A stretch of DNA of 64,000 nucleotides from Hydractinia symbiolongicarpus (taxonomy: Eukaryota > Cnidaria > Hydrozoa > Anthoathecata > Hydractiniidae). The DNA is taken from assembly GCF_029227915.1 (NCBI RefSeq), contig NC_079888.1, positions 2,925,001 to 2,989,000 of the forward strand, written 5' to 3'. Shown piece by piece: positions 40,909 to 50,656 of this stretch. The notes beneath the pieces were generated by a model, which was given only the letters and a program-made list of their open reading frames with translations, searched no databases and was not told the origin of the DNA. Positions within the stretch are counted from its first letter, which is position 1. Every line of letters starts with the position of its first letter. The position numbers were made by a program, and so were the translations under genes.

Positions 40909-43900
40909 ATGAATACATACACCGTGAAACAATTACGTGATATTGCGAAAACCCGTGGTTTAAACGGGTATTACAAGCTACGCAAGGCCGAATTGATTTC
41001 TTTTTTGGATGAAGTACCACACTACGCTTGGAGGCCACCCAAGAGACAACCGGCTAAACCTATAAAATCGGGGAATATGGATCTTTTCGAGAGACAGGAG
41101 ATGGCGAAGGCCCGCCCAACTATCGGAGGTAAAATCAGGGAATGGCACAACTGGGTATTGTCCCCATCCGAGATGGACCTATTCGAGAAACAGGAACTGT
41201 CAAAAAATCGTTCGGTTGTAGGGGATAAGATGAAAGGCTGGTATAATTGGCTGGTGGACGCTGTTCCAAAGCCTATAAAAGAAGTGGTTAAGAGGACTTA
41301 TTCGGTCTTTAAACGTAGGGTAATGGATCTCTATAATAGGACAGCCAACACGAAACCTACGCTTCATGACGAGGTAGAAAAAGAGGTCAAGGAAGACTAC
41401 CTCGAAGATATCCAAAATCTATATAATCAGCTGGGGCAAGACTATACACCCCAAGAACATAAGCATGCTCTCCGCAGGACCTTTCGAAGTTTCCGCATTC
41501 CGGGTATAGGGGGAGCCGACGTCGACGGGTATATGGGGATGGTGAGACCCAACGTCAAAACATTGGTTGAAGAGCAGGTAGAAGATATGGAATCGGTGAA
41601 GTTACAGGTGTCCCTATGCATCATGTGGAAGAAGAAAGCAAACCCGGAGGGGGCCAACGATGAGTATATCGAGGCGAAGAAGTTCTTCAATAGTAACATG
41701 ACCTCAGTGTTCCAGGGTAGCGACGTGGACGATGTACTTGACAGGATGTTTGCTCAAATCAAAACGCATGTGGAACATCCGGAACTACTTCAAAGCGGAT
41801 TTACAATTAGCCGAATCCGATGCCTTGACGTAGGCTTTCAAAAATTGAGGCTAACAAGGGGTTCATCGTATATACAAGCACCTAGGTGGATAGCTTTGAA
41901 AAGGCAATTATTAACCCTGAAAACGAGGATGAGGAGTGTTTCAAGTGGAGCATCATCGCTAGCGTACATCATACGGAGATTGAAAGAGATCCACAAAGAA
42001 TCAGCAAGCTGAGACCCTACGTAGACCTCTACAATTGGCAGGGTATAGGGTTCCCTACAAGCATCAAGAGTATAGACAAGTTTGAGGACAATAACAAGTG
42101 CATTACAGTAAACGTCCTGTATGTGACAGGAAAGAAGATCAATATCACGAGGCGATCGCATCACATCGGACGTAGCAAGCAGGTGAACCTACTGCTAATT
42201 ACAGATGACAAAAAGACACAGCCGTCAAAAGTCTATCCCAGCTCCTAGGTATTGAGACCTCGAAAAATACGGCCGTATTGCACAGGCCTTTCCCACAGTT
42301 GAATCGAGGGACAAGCAACATAGCTACTGCAAGGACCCCGAGGGAGTTAAAATCACGATGCCATCAGATGCCAAAAAATGGCTATACTATAGGGGTGGCC
42401 AACAACAATTAAAAGTACCCTTTGCCATTTATGCAGACTTCAAGAATCTACTCATCCCGGTAGAGGAAGCAAGAGGCAAAAATACGAAAAAGCTGAAAGG
42501 GATGAAAAGGGATCATGAAGAGGCCACACACTGCCATATATGTTTGAAACCCTTTGACGAGTGCGAGAATAACCGTAAAGTCAGGGACCATTGTCACTAT
42601 ACGGGGTTGTATAGGGGCGCAGCGCATAACAGCTGTAACCTCAAAGACAAGATACCTAGCCACATAGCTGTGATATTTCATAATCTCTCCGGGTACGATG
42701 CAAACCTGTTTATCCAAGAATTAGGGGAAAAATACGACACCCTGGACATGGGGTGCATAGCATAGAAAAATATATCAGTTTCAACGTTAAAATCAGTAAC
42801 CATGAGTGACTATCACGACGTGTACCTCAGCACAGACGTCCTGCTATTAGCCGACGTGTTTGAAACATTTCGAGACGTGTGTTTGGCGAATTACAAGCTT
42901 AGTCCTGCGCACTTTTGCAGTGCACCAGGCTTGGCCTGGAAAGCAGCACTCAAATATACCAGGATCAAGTTAGAGCTTCTCACGACCCTGACATGCTCCT
43001 GGTGTTCGAAAAAGGTATCTGGGGAGGTATAACCCAAGCCGTACATCGTTATGCCAAAGCTAACAATAAGTACATGGGAGACCAGTACGATCCAGAGGTT
43101 GAATCCTCCTACCTCCAGTACCTCGATGCCAACAACCTATACGGCCATGCCATGCGTCAAGATCTGCCACCAGATGGCTTCAAATGGGTATCGAACGTAG
43201 AGGTTTTTACAGAACGGCGGATCGAGAAGCTCGTTAGGGACAATGGGCGCGGGTACTTGCTCGAGGTTGATATCGACTACTCGGAGAGGTTGCATGACAG
43301 GCATAACGAATTGCCGTTCTTGTCCGAACGCATGCATATCAACAGGGTCGAGAAATTGGTACCGAACTTAGGGAATAAACGTAGATATGTGGTACAAATC
43401 AGAGCCCTTTACAAAGATATAAAACATGGGCTTGAATTGAAGAGAGTGCGCAGGGTCATCCAGTTTAACTAAAAGCCCTGGCTTAAGGGCTATATAGATC
43501 ACAACATTAGGCTGAGAACGGCTGCCAAAAACGAGTTTGAGAAAGCCTTCTACAAGCTGATGGATTTGAGCGTGTCTGGTAAGGCGATGGAGAATATTAG
43601 GAATCACCGCAACATTCAGCTTGTCACCAACGAGGACAAGTATATGAAGCTTGTTATGAAGCCGAATTTCAATGGTGGGAGTTGATTCAGTAAACACCTA
43701 CTAGGTGTAGAGATGGGCAAAACAGAGGTCAAAATGAACAAATCGGTGTATATAGGTCAGGCCATCCTGGAGATGTCAAAGATGGTCATGTAGAAATTCC
43801 ACTACGGCTATATGCAGCCCAAATATGGATCTAAAATACAGCTATGCTACATGGACACAGACAGCTTTGTCTACCATATACAAACAGAAGACTTTTACAG

Positions 43901-44465
43901 GGATATCGCGCAGGATGTTGAAACACGCTTTGACACAAGTGCCCATAACCCAGATGATAACAGGTTCCTGCCTATCGGCAAGAACAAGAAGATCATAAGC
44001 CTCATGAAGGAAGAATTAGGTAGGAAAATTATGACTGAATTTATCACTATGAGGGCAAAACTCTATGCCAACAAGAGCTTTACAAAAGAGGGCGGCGATC
44101 GCAAAGCGAAGGACGTAAAGAGGTGTGTTACGAAAAAACCTATCACTTTTGATGACTATCGGCGATGTCTGGAAGAGGGCGTTGATATCTACAGGAGTCA
44201 GGTGTTTATTCAAAACAAGGGCAATCAGGTATATACGCAAGAGGTGAATAAGTTAGCACTCAACAGGGCGGATGACAAAAGGATCTTACAGCCCGATCAA
44301 ATTACGACGCTAGCCCGTGGCCATTGCTGCCTGGTGTCTGCAAGAGAATACAATGGAGGTGAAAGTTTTGTGAAGGTAGTATCTTTACAAAACGAAACAA
44401 TTTGGAGGGGACCAGGAGATGCACAAAATGTAAGCAGGCTTTACCACTATACAACTTCAAGATGA
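40909..44465 (+). pseudogene. SAP - endonuclease VII - protein-primed DNA polymerase B (broken)
   Basis: The start follows CAATAAAGAA and opens a SAP/Rho-N-like DNA-binding domain (residues 1-35: YTVKQLRDIAKTRGL). Two tandem modules of about 34 residues follow, each starting MDLFE[RK]QE. Further on are the endonuclease VII-like zinc/H-N motif (CHICLKPF and DHCHYTGLYRG, 42540-42640), an exonuclease-like HNLSGYDANLF, motif A DANNLYG (about 43130) and motif C YMDTDS (about 43850). The product would replicate the element's DNA by protein priming. Breaks: frame changes near 41.9, 42.3 and 43.0 kb, an in-frame TAG at 42763, and stops at 43470, 43683 and 43791. A segment of the exonuclease-polymerase region is deleted near 42.78 kb. 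Motif B is altered. The family call is firm; activity is excluded. Confidence 0.88.
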
Positions 44466-44867
44466 TCCAACGTAACGGACAGCGAACAAGACTATGCATC
44501 ATATGCTTGGATTATAAAAAGACACTAAGAAAGTGTACCAAATGCCCACATGGAAAACGAAGACACCAATGCCCAATATGCGATCGCCCTGGGTATCTCC
44601 GTAAAAAAATTCTAGTTAGGATTCGTAATGCCCTACATTATGATACAGAGATCCCAAGAATATCTGGGATGTGATATTATAACATTCATGAAGCACATCC
44701 AGGCCCAATTTAAAGGTGGGATGAAGCGGGGGAATAGAGGGCAGTAGGAGTTTGATCACAAGATACCAATAAAATATAGGGAGAACAGGATATACCCAAG
44801 CGAAGAAGTGCAAATTGCAAGACTGCGCTACACCAAAATGCAGCCCATGTGGGTTTCAGATAACTAA
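44402..44867 (+). pseudogene. Zinc-ribbon plus HNH-type nuclease, copy 1 (frameshifted)
   Basis: It overlaps the end of the polymerase gene and opens at a TTG. The N-terminal ribbon is CTKCKQALPLYNF followed by CIICLDYKK; a second CxxC pair (KCTKCPHG, QCPIC) follows. After a frame change near 44650 the sequence continues with TFMKHIQAQF, then a TAG at about 44733, then FDHKIPIKYRE and MQPMWVSDN, the D-H...P...QP..N pattern of HNH nucleases. This would be a small DNA-cutting or DNA-binding protein. Two further paralogous ribbons lie at 45869-46543 and 46524-47011. The HNH assignment rests on pattern only. Confidence 0.55.
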
Positions 44868-45021
44868 ACGAAAGGTAATCGATATATCTCCGTGTAGAAT
44901 ATAGCCTAACGGTTTACAAACACACTTGCTATAAATAGAGGCGTGCCTACTAATCGCTATACTTCTACCCTGTATCCTGATTGCTCATGTTCTTTTTCGT
45001 TATAAACGACTACTAATAAAG

Positions 45022-45497
45022 ATGTCTGATATTGCACGAGCATTTGATGATCCCTCCGCAGAATATGAATAAGTAGAGAAACCCATCGATAGACGCCAGG
45101 CTTTGAAGGAAGCCCTACGCAAAGGCAAAGGACACCTTCTACCCAAAAAATGCACAGAAGGGTTTGTCGACAAGGCTCCCAATGAGGCCATCGACAAAGT
45201 ACATACCGAGTACCTTCAACGAGAATTGCAAGAGAAAGGGGAAAAAATGCAAAAGGGTTGACTACTCACGTGATTAGCCTTTATGCTAGCATGATTGGGA
45301 ACTTCGTCGACATCGACAATGTAGATGAATTACGTCGAGATATCGAAGAAGACCCTATTATCCGAGATAGCATGACAGATCTCGGGATCCTTGTGTACTG
45401 CACCATTGGTAGATGTCTGGCTCCCCTCTTGGTAGCAGTGCATACCGCCAGACACATGGGTAAAAAAAAACAAGAGGAGGTGGAGACGGTGCTATAA
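45022..45497 (+). pseudogene. Polinton hypothetical protein, frameshifted
   Basis: The ATG follows CTACTAATAAAG. The first part (MSDIARAFDDPS...) has a TAA at 45070 and continues as a Lys/Glu-rich helix to 45261. A second part in another frame (45258-45497) encodes HVISLYASMIGNFVDID and RRDIEEDPIIRDSM, then a hydrophobic stretch CTIGRCLAPLLVAVHTA. The two parts overlap by four bases, which suggests one gene split by a single-base indel. Function is unknown; the hydrophobic segment suggests membrane association. Confidence 0.5.
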
Positions 45498-45501
45498 TAA
45501 A

Positions 45502-45780
45502 ATGAGTGAAGAAGAACAGAAGCAAGAAGAGAGAGTCATTACAAAGCCACTAAAGCATCCAGGAAGGGTTGCGCAGGAACACAACTTGGCGGCACTGATG
45601 AAGAAGAGGAAGGAAAAAATGAAGCAACAAGAAGCTACTGTAGAGCCTGGAGTCAAAGCCTCTTCTGGTACCAGTTCCGTACAGTCGACGGACAATGTAT
45701 ACCTTTATGGGGTAGGTACTTTAGCCGTGCTTGCCATAGGTGTCAGCGTTTGCTATAAATTTTGGCAGGGGTGGGAATGA
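45502..45780 (+). CDS. Small Polinton protein with C-terminal membrane segment
   Basis: The 92-residue frame is intact. The ATG follows directly on GCTATAATAAA, the start-proximal motif shared across this element. The N-terminal 60 residues are charged and Lys/Glu/Gln-rich (possible coiled coil). Residues 69-87 (LYGVGTLAVLAIGVSVC) form one transmembrane helix. The gene sits four bases after the stop of its upstream neighbour. Possibly a minor virion or membrane protein; no family was recognised. Confidence 0.6.
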   Translation: MSEEEQKQEERVITKPLKHPGRVAQEHNLAALMKKRKEKMKQQEATVEPGVKASSGTSSVQSTDNVYLYGVGTLAVLAIGVSVCYKFWQGWE

Positions 45781-45868
45781 ATCTAACAAGCCGGCGGCCC
45801 ATCCAGAGCCTTGGCAACAGGGTAAAACCCAGCCAAATATCGATATTTGCAAAATGCGGTAATAATAA

Positions 45869-46543
45869 ATGGAAACAAGCAAGCATATGGATAGCAACAT
45901 TAGTCCGAAGGAAACCATGGTTATTGACTCCCTATGGGAGTCCGTCAGGCTGGTATCTTACACAATCCTGATAGCCATGGGAGCAAAGAAGGCTCTGGGA
46001 TTTTCTAGAACCGGGGCCAAGATGGACCTGGAGGACAGCCTGAAGCTGGACGGCTATATGAAGGCAGCGATTCTGTTTGACGAATACGCGATCAAACAGG
46101 GGTGGTATAAGAAGTCATTGATCCCCCGAAATAGACCGCATGGTAAAGTTTCTATATCTCCCGGAGATATAGAAATCAATATGGAGGAGGCTAAAAAGTG
46201 TTCAAAATGCTCAAGATTTCTCCCCTTGAACCAGTTCACGATGAAGCGCAACGGTCAACTAACGACGACATGCATTCCTTGCCTCGATAAAAAGAAACTG
46301 TCAAAGGAGCACAAGCGCCGCCCCGGCACGTACCTTCTACACAAGGTTATAGCTATCTTTAGTGCTCATATTGAAGCCCAGTTTTCCGAGGGTTATACCT
46401 GGGAGCTCTATGAATTCATTCACATACACCGTAAGATACCGTTTAAATACCAGGAAACAGGGAGGTCTCCAACGCTTGTTGATGTTGCCAAAGCATTATA
46501 TAGGGCGCATGCTGCAATAGTAAATGGAGAGCAAACGTTGTAG
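45869..46543 (+). CDS. Membrane-segment protein fused in frame to zinc-ribbon/HNH-like copy 2
   Basis: The 224-codon frame is uninterrupted; its ATG follows GGTAATAATAA. Residues 25-50 (ESVRLVSYTILIAMGAKKAL) are hydrophobic and precede LEDSLKLDGYM. From about residue 108 a second initiator-like Met begins the ribbon: CSKCSRFLPLNQF and CIPCLDKKK. The C-terminal part (HIEAQF, IHRKIPFKYQE) aligns by eye with the HNH portion of copy 1, but the catalytic D-H pair is changed to I-H-R. A 27-base palindrome sits exactly at the junction (46149-46175). This looks like two genes joined by loss of the first one's stop. It overlaps the next gene by 20 bases. Confidence 0.55.
   Translation: METSKHMDSNISPKETMVIDSLWESVRLVSYTILIAMGAKKALGFSRTGAKMDLEDSLKLDGYMKAAILFDEYAIKQGWYKKSLIPRNRPHGKVSISPGDIEINMEEAKKCSKCSRFLPLNQFTMKRNGQLTTTCIPCLDKKKLSKEHKRRPGTYLLHKVIAIFSAHIEAQFSEGYTWELYEFIHIHRKIPFKYQETGRSPTLVDVAKALYRAHAAIVNGEQTL
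46149..46175. repeat. 27-base near-perfect palindrome at a gene junction
   Basis: The 13-base arm TTTCTATATCTCC pairs exactly with GGAGATATAGAAA around a single central C. It lies 7 bases upstream of the internal Met that begins the zinc-ribbon part. It may be a transcript-end hairpin or a regulator site of the original element. Confidence 0.8.
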
Positions 46544-47011
46544 AGGATGCAAGCATATTTTAACCCCTGACAGGTTTAAGATTAGGGGGAATACTAGAAC
46601 GAAGAGCTGTATAGCTTGCCTGGCTAAAGAGAAGGCGAGGCAGCCCACCAAATACAAGGACATCAAAGACGTTGACTACGAAGTAGATCCTGTCAATATT
46701 GACAAGGAGATTAGAGGGCTTAAACAGGATCAGAATTATCTATATCGTATACTCTATTCACATACAACATTATACCCCAGTACGCTAAACTCATCGGTTC
46801 TCCCGCAGCGGGGGAACCGGAAAAGGCACTGCTCGTCAAGAGATATTTTAAGGCATTGCGGTGTCTACAAGGAAAATTAACATATACTCCACTAACCCTC
46901 GAATACCAGACTCAAAATACCAAGCCATGCCCTGCCTGCCGGGGGTCTTTGGTAAATAATCACAGCGGTGTTTTAATATGTTCTTCATGTGCCGCGCTGT
47001 ACCTTAAAATT
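46524..47011 (+). pseudogene. Double zinc-ribbon protein, copy 3 (frameshifted)
   Basis: The N-terminal ribbon is CRGCKHILTPDRF and CIACLAKEK, paralogous to copies 1 and 2. The frame diverges near 46740-46790. A second frame (to a TAA at 47009) continues with EPEKALLVKRYFKALRCLQG and a C-terminal ribbon KPCPACRGSL and LICSSCAALY. Ribbons of this shape occur in viral late transcription factors and in TFIIB/TFIIS-like proteins, so a transcription or DNA-end role is possible but unproven. The start codon overlaps the previous gene by 20 bases and follows CAATAGTAA. Confidence 0.5.
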
Positions 47012-47017
47012 TAAAAG

Positions 47018-47333
47018 ATCCCCACACGGCAATTTTCACAGGCCCTACTTCTTGTGTCAAGAAGCAACGTGCTTTGGATCTGCTTGAAAATGAATACAGG
47101 CACCACCATCACAATATCATCATCTTGTGCCCTACCTTGCGGTGGAATACCACCTATTTAGAGAGGCATCACTTTGGAAGGACCCTTGCGTGTTCCTGAT
47201 AAACCCCAGAAATGAGGCTAATTGATGAAGAGATTGGGATGATATCAAGGCTGGGTTGAAAAAATCAAAGCATACTTGCCTGTACGTAAGGCTTGAACAA
47301 CCTAGAACTTGGAGGATTCTCGAGTAACCACGT
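47018..47333 (+). pseudogene. Remnant of FtsK/HerA-type packaging ATPase
   Basis: The sequence FTGPTSCVKKQRALDLLE followed by IIILCPTLRWNTTY resembles the Walker A region and following strand of Polinton packaging ATPases. The P-loop lysine-threonine pair is corrupted (VKK). A TGA at 47197, stops around 47221-47230 and frame changes follow. No Walker B is seen in the remainder (DWDDIKAGLKKS). The family drives DNA into capsids. Only a fragment of the usual length is left; identification rests on one motif and the context. Confidence 0.45.
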
Positions 47334-47367
47334 TGAAATCCTCCCGCTAAGCATTGGTATATAGAAA

Positions 47368-47625
47368 ATGTCGTCGCAGCTTTCACTATTCAACACCATG
47401 CCCGCAGGAGCTATCGAGATTTTATTTGATGAACAAAACCGGCCTCTGTTCAAACATGCCGATCTCGAAAGATTTCTATGTATTCCAAATGCTAGGCAGT
47501 ATGGTCTTGATCGCTATATGACAATATCAAGGGGAGAAATAGAGGGTATGCTGGGTGTAGCGTGCGACTACACTCGGTCAGGCATTTTAGGCTTGGTAAA
47601 CACTATACTCATGAACGTCTTTTAG
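47368..47625 (+). CDS. Bro-N/MSV199-like small protein
   Basis: An 85-residue intact frame whose ATG follows GGTATATAGAAA. AIEILFDEQNRPLFKHADLE resembles the start of Bro-N/MSV199 DNA-binding domains found in large DNA viruses. The rest (YGLDRYMTISRGEIEG) gives no clear match and the usual domain would be longer, so the frame may be truncated. A DNA-binding role is inference. Confidence 0.4.
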   Translation: MSSQLSLFNTMPAGAIEILFDEQNRPLFKHADLERFLCIPNARQYGLDRYMTISRGEIEGMLGVACDYTRSGILGLVNTILMNVF

Positions 47626-47752
47626 AGCTTGCGGAATAGGTGGTCCCCAAGGGTGGACAAATCTGGCCACCCTGTACTACTCTTGCGGGTAGTGAAAATT
47701 ATAGGTAAAAGTGAGGCACCTCTTGAGCCCCCTTGTTAAAGTTCAAGAACTA

Positions 47753-48749
47753 TTACCAATCCTTCATATATTGCAGAGGTACCTGAACGTCCTCTGGTAC
47801 CTGCATGAGTTCTTATGAAACGAAGCTTCTTTCGGGACCGTCCTTTAGGTAGTACAAAGCGTGGCTACCCGCTACTATACGGTCCAACCTGTAAGTATGC
47901 ATCGGTTGCACGTCTTTTCGACTCCCCATGTTCTTCTCCGGGTTGTAGCAGATACAAGTACAACCCATCCCCAGGTAAGGGTCTCTCTTCGGGATATTGC
48001 TGACTTTTTGTAAGCAGTACATCATCCAGTTTAATTGCCCTACTAGGTTTTAGGTCAATCATGGCAGTCTTTGCATTGTTGAGACTTTTGACGATAGTGT
48101 ACAGGTGCTTGACCCAGGTGCTTGACGTCTCGTTAGAAGCCAACTCTTGCGCATCCTGAGACTTAAAGAGTCTTTCAGCGAGTACCTTGTTGTACGACTC
48201 TACAAAGGCCGTGAATGTGTGGAGGTATTTGGTGGTGGCCCGTTTGATCTCCACGCCCTTATCATCCAGCAGCTTGGTTACATCTGACTTGAACTCAGAA
48301 CCATTGTCGCACTAGAAGGTTCTTAGGTAGTGTAAAGGTCCTGCCTTGTATATGTCTTTGATCATGTCCGCGACCTCGCTAGCTTTTTTGGTACGTAGGG
48401 GCCTCAGTACCTTGTATCTCGAAGCTACATCAATGCCTGTCAGGATGTACTTGTAGGTGCTACCATATACCCGATCATGGGGCATGTAGAGTAGATCAAA
48501 CTGATGCATCTCATTGGGTGTTGTAAAGGTAAAATGGGGGAAGTCAATACGTTTCGGACCATTGATATGCCTGAGAAATAAGAGTTGCCTGAATAGCCAG
48601 TGGGTAGCCTTCTTTTTGGATAGGTCAGCTTCGGCAGCGAGCAATTTGGTAGCCTTGTGCCGGGTCCACACATGTTCTGGCATGTAGTAAATTTGGCTTA
48701 GCTTTTCAGCCTCCTCCTCGGTAACGATATGTGGTGATTTTTCTGACAT
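47753..48749 (-). pseudogene. Retroviral-type (Polinton) integrase, broken
   Basis: The minus-strand ATG follows CATATAATAAAGAC. The catalytic DDE triad is visible: D in MHQFDLLYMP and E in FVESYNKVLAER, with the middle D in CDNGSEFK. A TAG at 48312-48314 interrupts the frame two codons before that middle Asp. Near 47.92 kb the frame shifts, and the C-terminal SH3/chromo-like segment (ALYYLKDGPERSFV) lies in another frame with a further stop near 47814. The enzyme would insert the element into host DNA. It points opposite to the polymerase gene, as is common in Polintons. Family assignment is strong. Confidence 0.85.
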
Positions 48750-48786
48750 GTCTTTATTATATGTCAGAGAACGTTCTTACAAATAC

Positions 48787-49072
48787 TTATAGGCAATGAA
48801 GCCTAGTAGGGATAAGGAGCCAACAACGAAGGTCAATTTCCCATCTTGTTGTTTTATGGAGGGTACGTAAAAATCTTGGCGAACCAATCGAGCTTATCTT
48901 GCCTTTTCCTGATCCACTCTGCCTGAGCTGCATTAAGCTTTTCAACGGCCTCATCATGCCGTTTCCTCTCCGCCTCACCGTGCCTTTAGAGCTTGCTAAA
49001 TAGAAAATTTGTACCGAAGAATGCAAGGGCGTTTATGGCCTCCCCGGATACGATTACAGCGATAGTGTCCAT
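48787..49072 (-). pseudogene. Membrane/coiled-coil Polinton protein, broken
   Basis: The minus-strand frame from ATG 49072 starts MDTIAVIVSGEAINALAFF, a hydrophobic N terminus likely to be a membrane segment. After a stop near 48985 the same frame continues with EAERKRHDEAVEKLNAAQ and WIRKRQDKLDWF, a charged coiled coil, with another stop near 48860. No function is known. It sits between the integrase and capsid genes, all on the minus strand, which hints at a late or structural role. Confidence 0.5.
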
Positions 49073-49114
49073 CTTTTTTTCAGTACTTGCCATGAAACCT
49101 ACCATCTAAGATAT

Positions 49115-50322
49115 TCAGCTGGGTATCCTGCAAGAGATACACACAACATATGAAATCCCCGGTTCCGTCGGTTTTTTTGTCATATGGAGAGTAATGCCAT
49201 CACTAAGGCGTTGTAGGGGTCTTCCACTATCATGTGGGGTATCATCAGGAGAGGCACTGAAGTCTACAAACAGCGCATATCTCTCATTGAAAAACTGGAC
49301 AAAGTTACTATCGTGGGCGCCGAAAATTTTGTCTTTGGAAAGCATCGCGTGCGAGTATGACTCGTTGGGTTCCCCCTCCACGGTAACAATAATTTTATCA
49401 ATCTTAAGATTGTAAAAGACTTCATTGACACTGGCATAGGCCTTCACTTTTCCAGGGTCTATGAACAATAGCAACACGCCTTTCAAACTCCTGGCAGGGG
49501 TATCGATCTAGAGGTTGTAACTGACATCAGACTTTTTCATAGTGACGACATTGCTACGGAGTATGCGTTTGTAGAACAGTGCTAATCTTGCATACCTTGA
49601 CATCATGGCACTCGCGAGGCCTTCATGAGTGATCTTGTCAAACTCCAACTTTATATTGCTAATTTTATAGGCAGCATCTGCTGCTTTGGCCGCCGTGCTT
49701 CCCGAGGCTGCCATACCTCCATCTTTGATGACGTCACCGTAAGCCGCGAAATGTATCACAAACTGCAACCTGTCATGGAGTCCCGCCCGATAAAACGAGA
49801 GATCCCTCGTTACCTCAAACATCCTGCCTATGGGAATACAAAATGTGTTACCATAGGCAGCAGTGATGGCCTTCTTCTCGTCAATACCTACATGGTCAGT
49901 GGCCTTGACCTGCAGAGCCCTGATCGTTCCGTAATTTGGGTTGATGCCGTCTAAAATGAGGTTGTTGTCCCGATCGAACTTGGGTAGCCAGAGATCCCGG
50001 TACACTGCCAGGATCCCATAATCAGATATATTCTGTACCTCGTTGCCATTCAACGTAATACGTAGATTCTTCACTAGACTTTTGCTTATATTGCTGACAA
50101 TGGTGCGCTTCGTGCTGGTCCCTGTCAACGTCAGATCAAATAGGAGCTCCCCGGAAAAATGACATCATTCTGGGGCATGTTGGGGATACCCACATAAAGG
50201 TCTTCATTCTGATTGGTAGTGCTTGGTATGTGGCTAATCTGTACTCGTTGTTTTCGTCCCTTGATACCGAAAAGCTGCTTAGTCTCTGCATAGGGTTCTA
50301 GGGTCGTTCCGAATGTACTCAT
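49115..50322 (-). pseudogene. Polinton major capsid protein (double jelly roll), broken
   Basis: It starts at 50322 after CTATATAATAAAC. Recognisable stretches, in order: QISHIPSTTNQNEDLY, TIVSNISKSLVKNLRITLNG, VYRDLWLP, AITAAYGNTFCIPIG, FYRAGLHDRLQFVI and KIDKIIVTVEGEPNESY. They match in style and order the double-jelly-roll capsid proteins of cnidarian Polintons. The protein would build the virion shell. Breaks: a single-base frame change at about 50130 and an in-frame TAG at 49508-49510. Total coding length is about 400 codons, within the usual range but on the short side. The next gene on the plus strand starts only 31 bases away. Confidence 0.7.
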
Positions 50323-50353
50323 GTTTATTATATAGGAATTCTTCTAATAAAAG
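50323..50353. promoter_or_regulatory. 31-bp AT-rich divergent promoter region
   Basis: This gap separates the minus-strand capsid start from the plus-strand start at 50354. On the minus strand it reads TATATAATAAAC before the ATG, and on the plus strand TTCTAATAAAAG before the ATG. Both sides carry the TAATAAA motif found at other starts in this element. Confidence 0.5.
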
Positions 50354-50656
50354 ATGCCGGTTAATCCAGTATATAAGGATGATATTGGTAGGGATGACAG
50401 GGGTGGTAGGGATTATAAACCCCATAATACTACACAGAAACTTCCATCAACGCCAGGACAACAGTCGGGTACACGTAGGCGGGTGGGGACTGGCACAGAG
50501 TCGGGTACGGAGTCGGCCTACTCCGAGCTTCTTGAATCGAAGGTTGATAGTCCTTACTCCTATCTTATGGATAAGCTGGATATGGGTCTAACGCAATACA
50601 TTACGACAGGTTTTGAATGGGGAGAAGAAATCAACTTATTGTCAAAGAAATTGTGA
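50354..50656 (+). CDS. Polinton hypothetical protein
   Basis: A 100-residue frame with a polar, Gly/Thr/Arg-rich first half (RRRVGTGTESGTES) and a more ordered second half (YSYLMDKLDMGLTQYI). The ATG follows CTAATAAAAG. The next frame overlaps its 3' end by 40 bases and encodes LIVKEIVTGQEIL, so the two may once have been a single gene split by an indel. No family recognised. Confidence 0.45.
   Translation: MPVNPVYKDDIGRDDRGGRDYKPHNTTQKLPSTPGQQSGTRRRVGTGTESGTESAYSELLESKVDSPYSYLMDKLDMGLTQYITTGFEWGEEINLLSKKL

Noticed and set aside
45762-45971. 69-residue plus-strand frame between two Polinton genes
   Set aside because: It overlaps both neighbours, lacks the start motif and has no domain.
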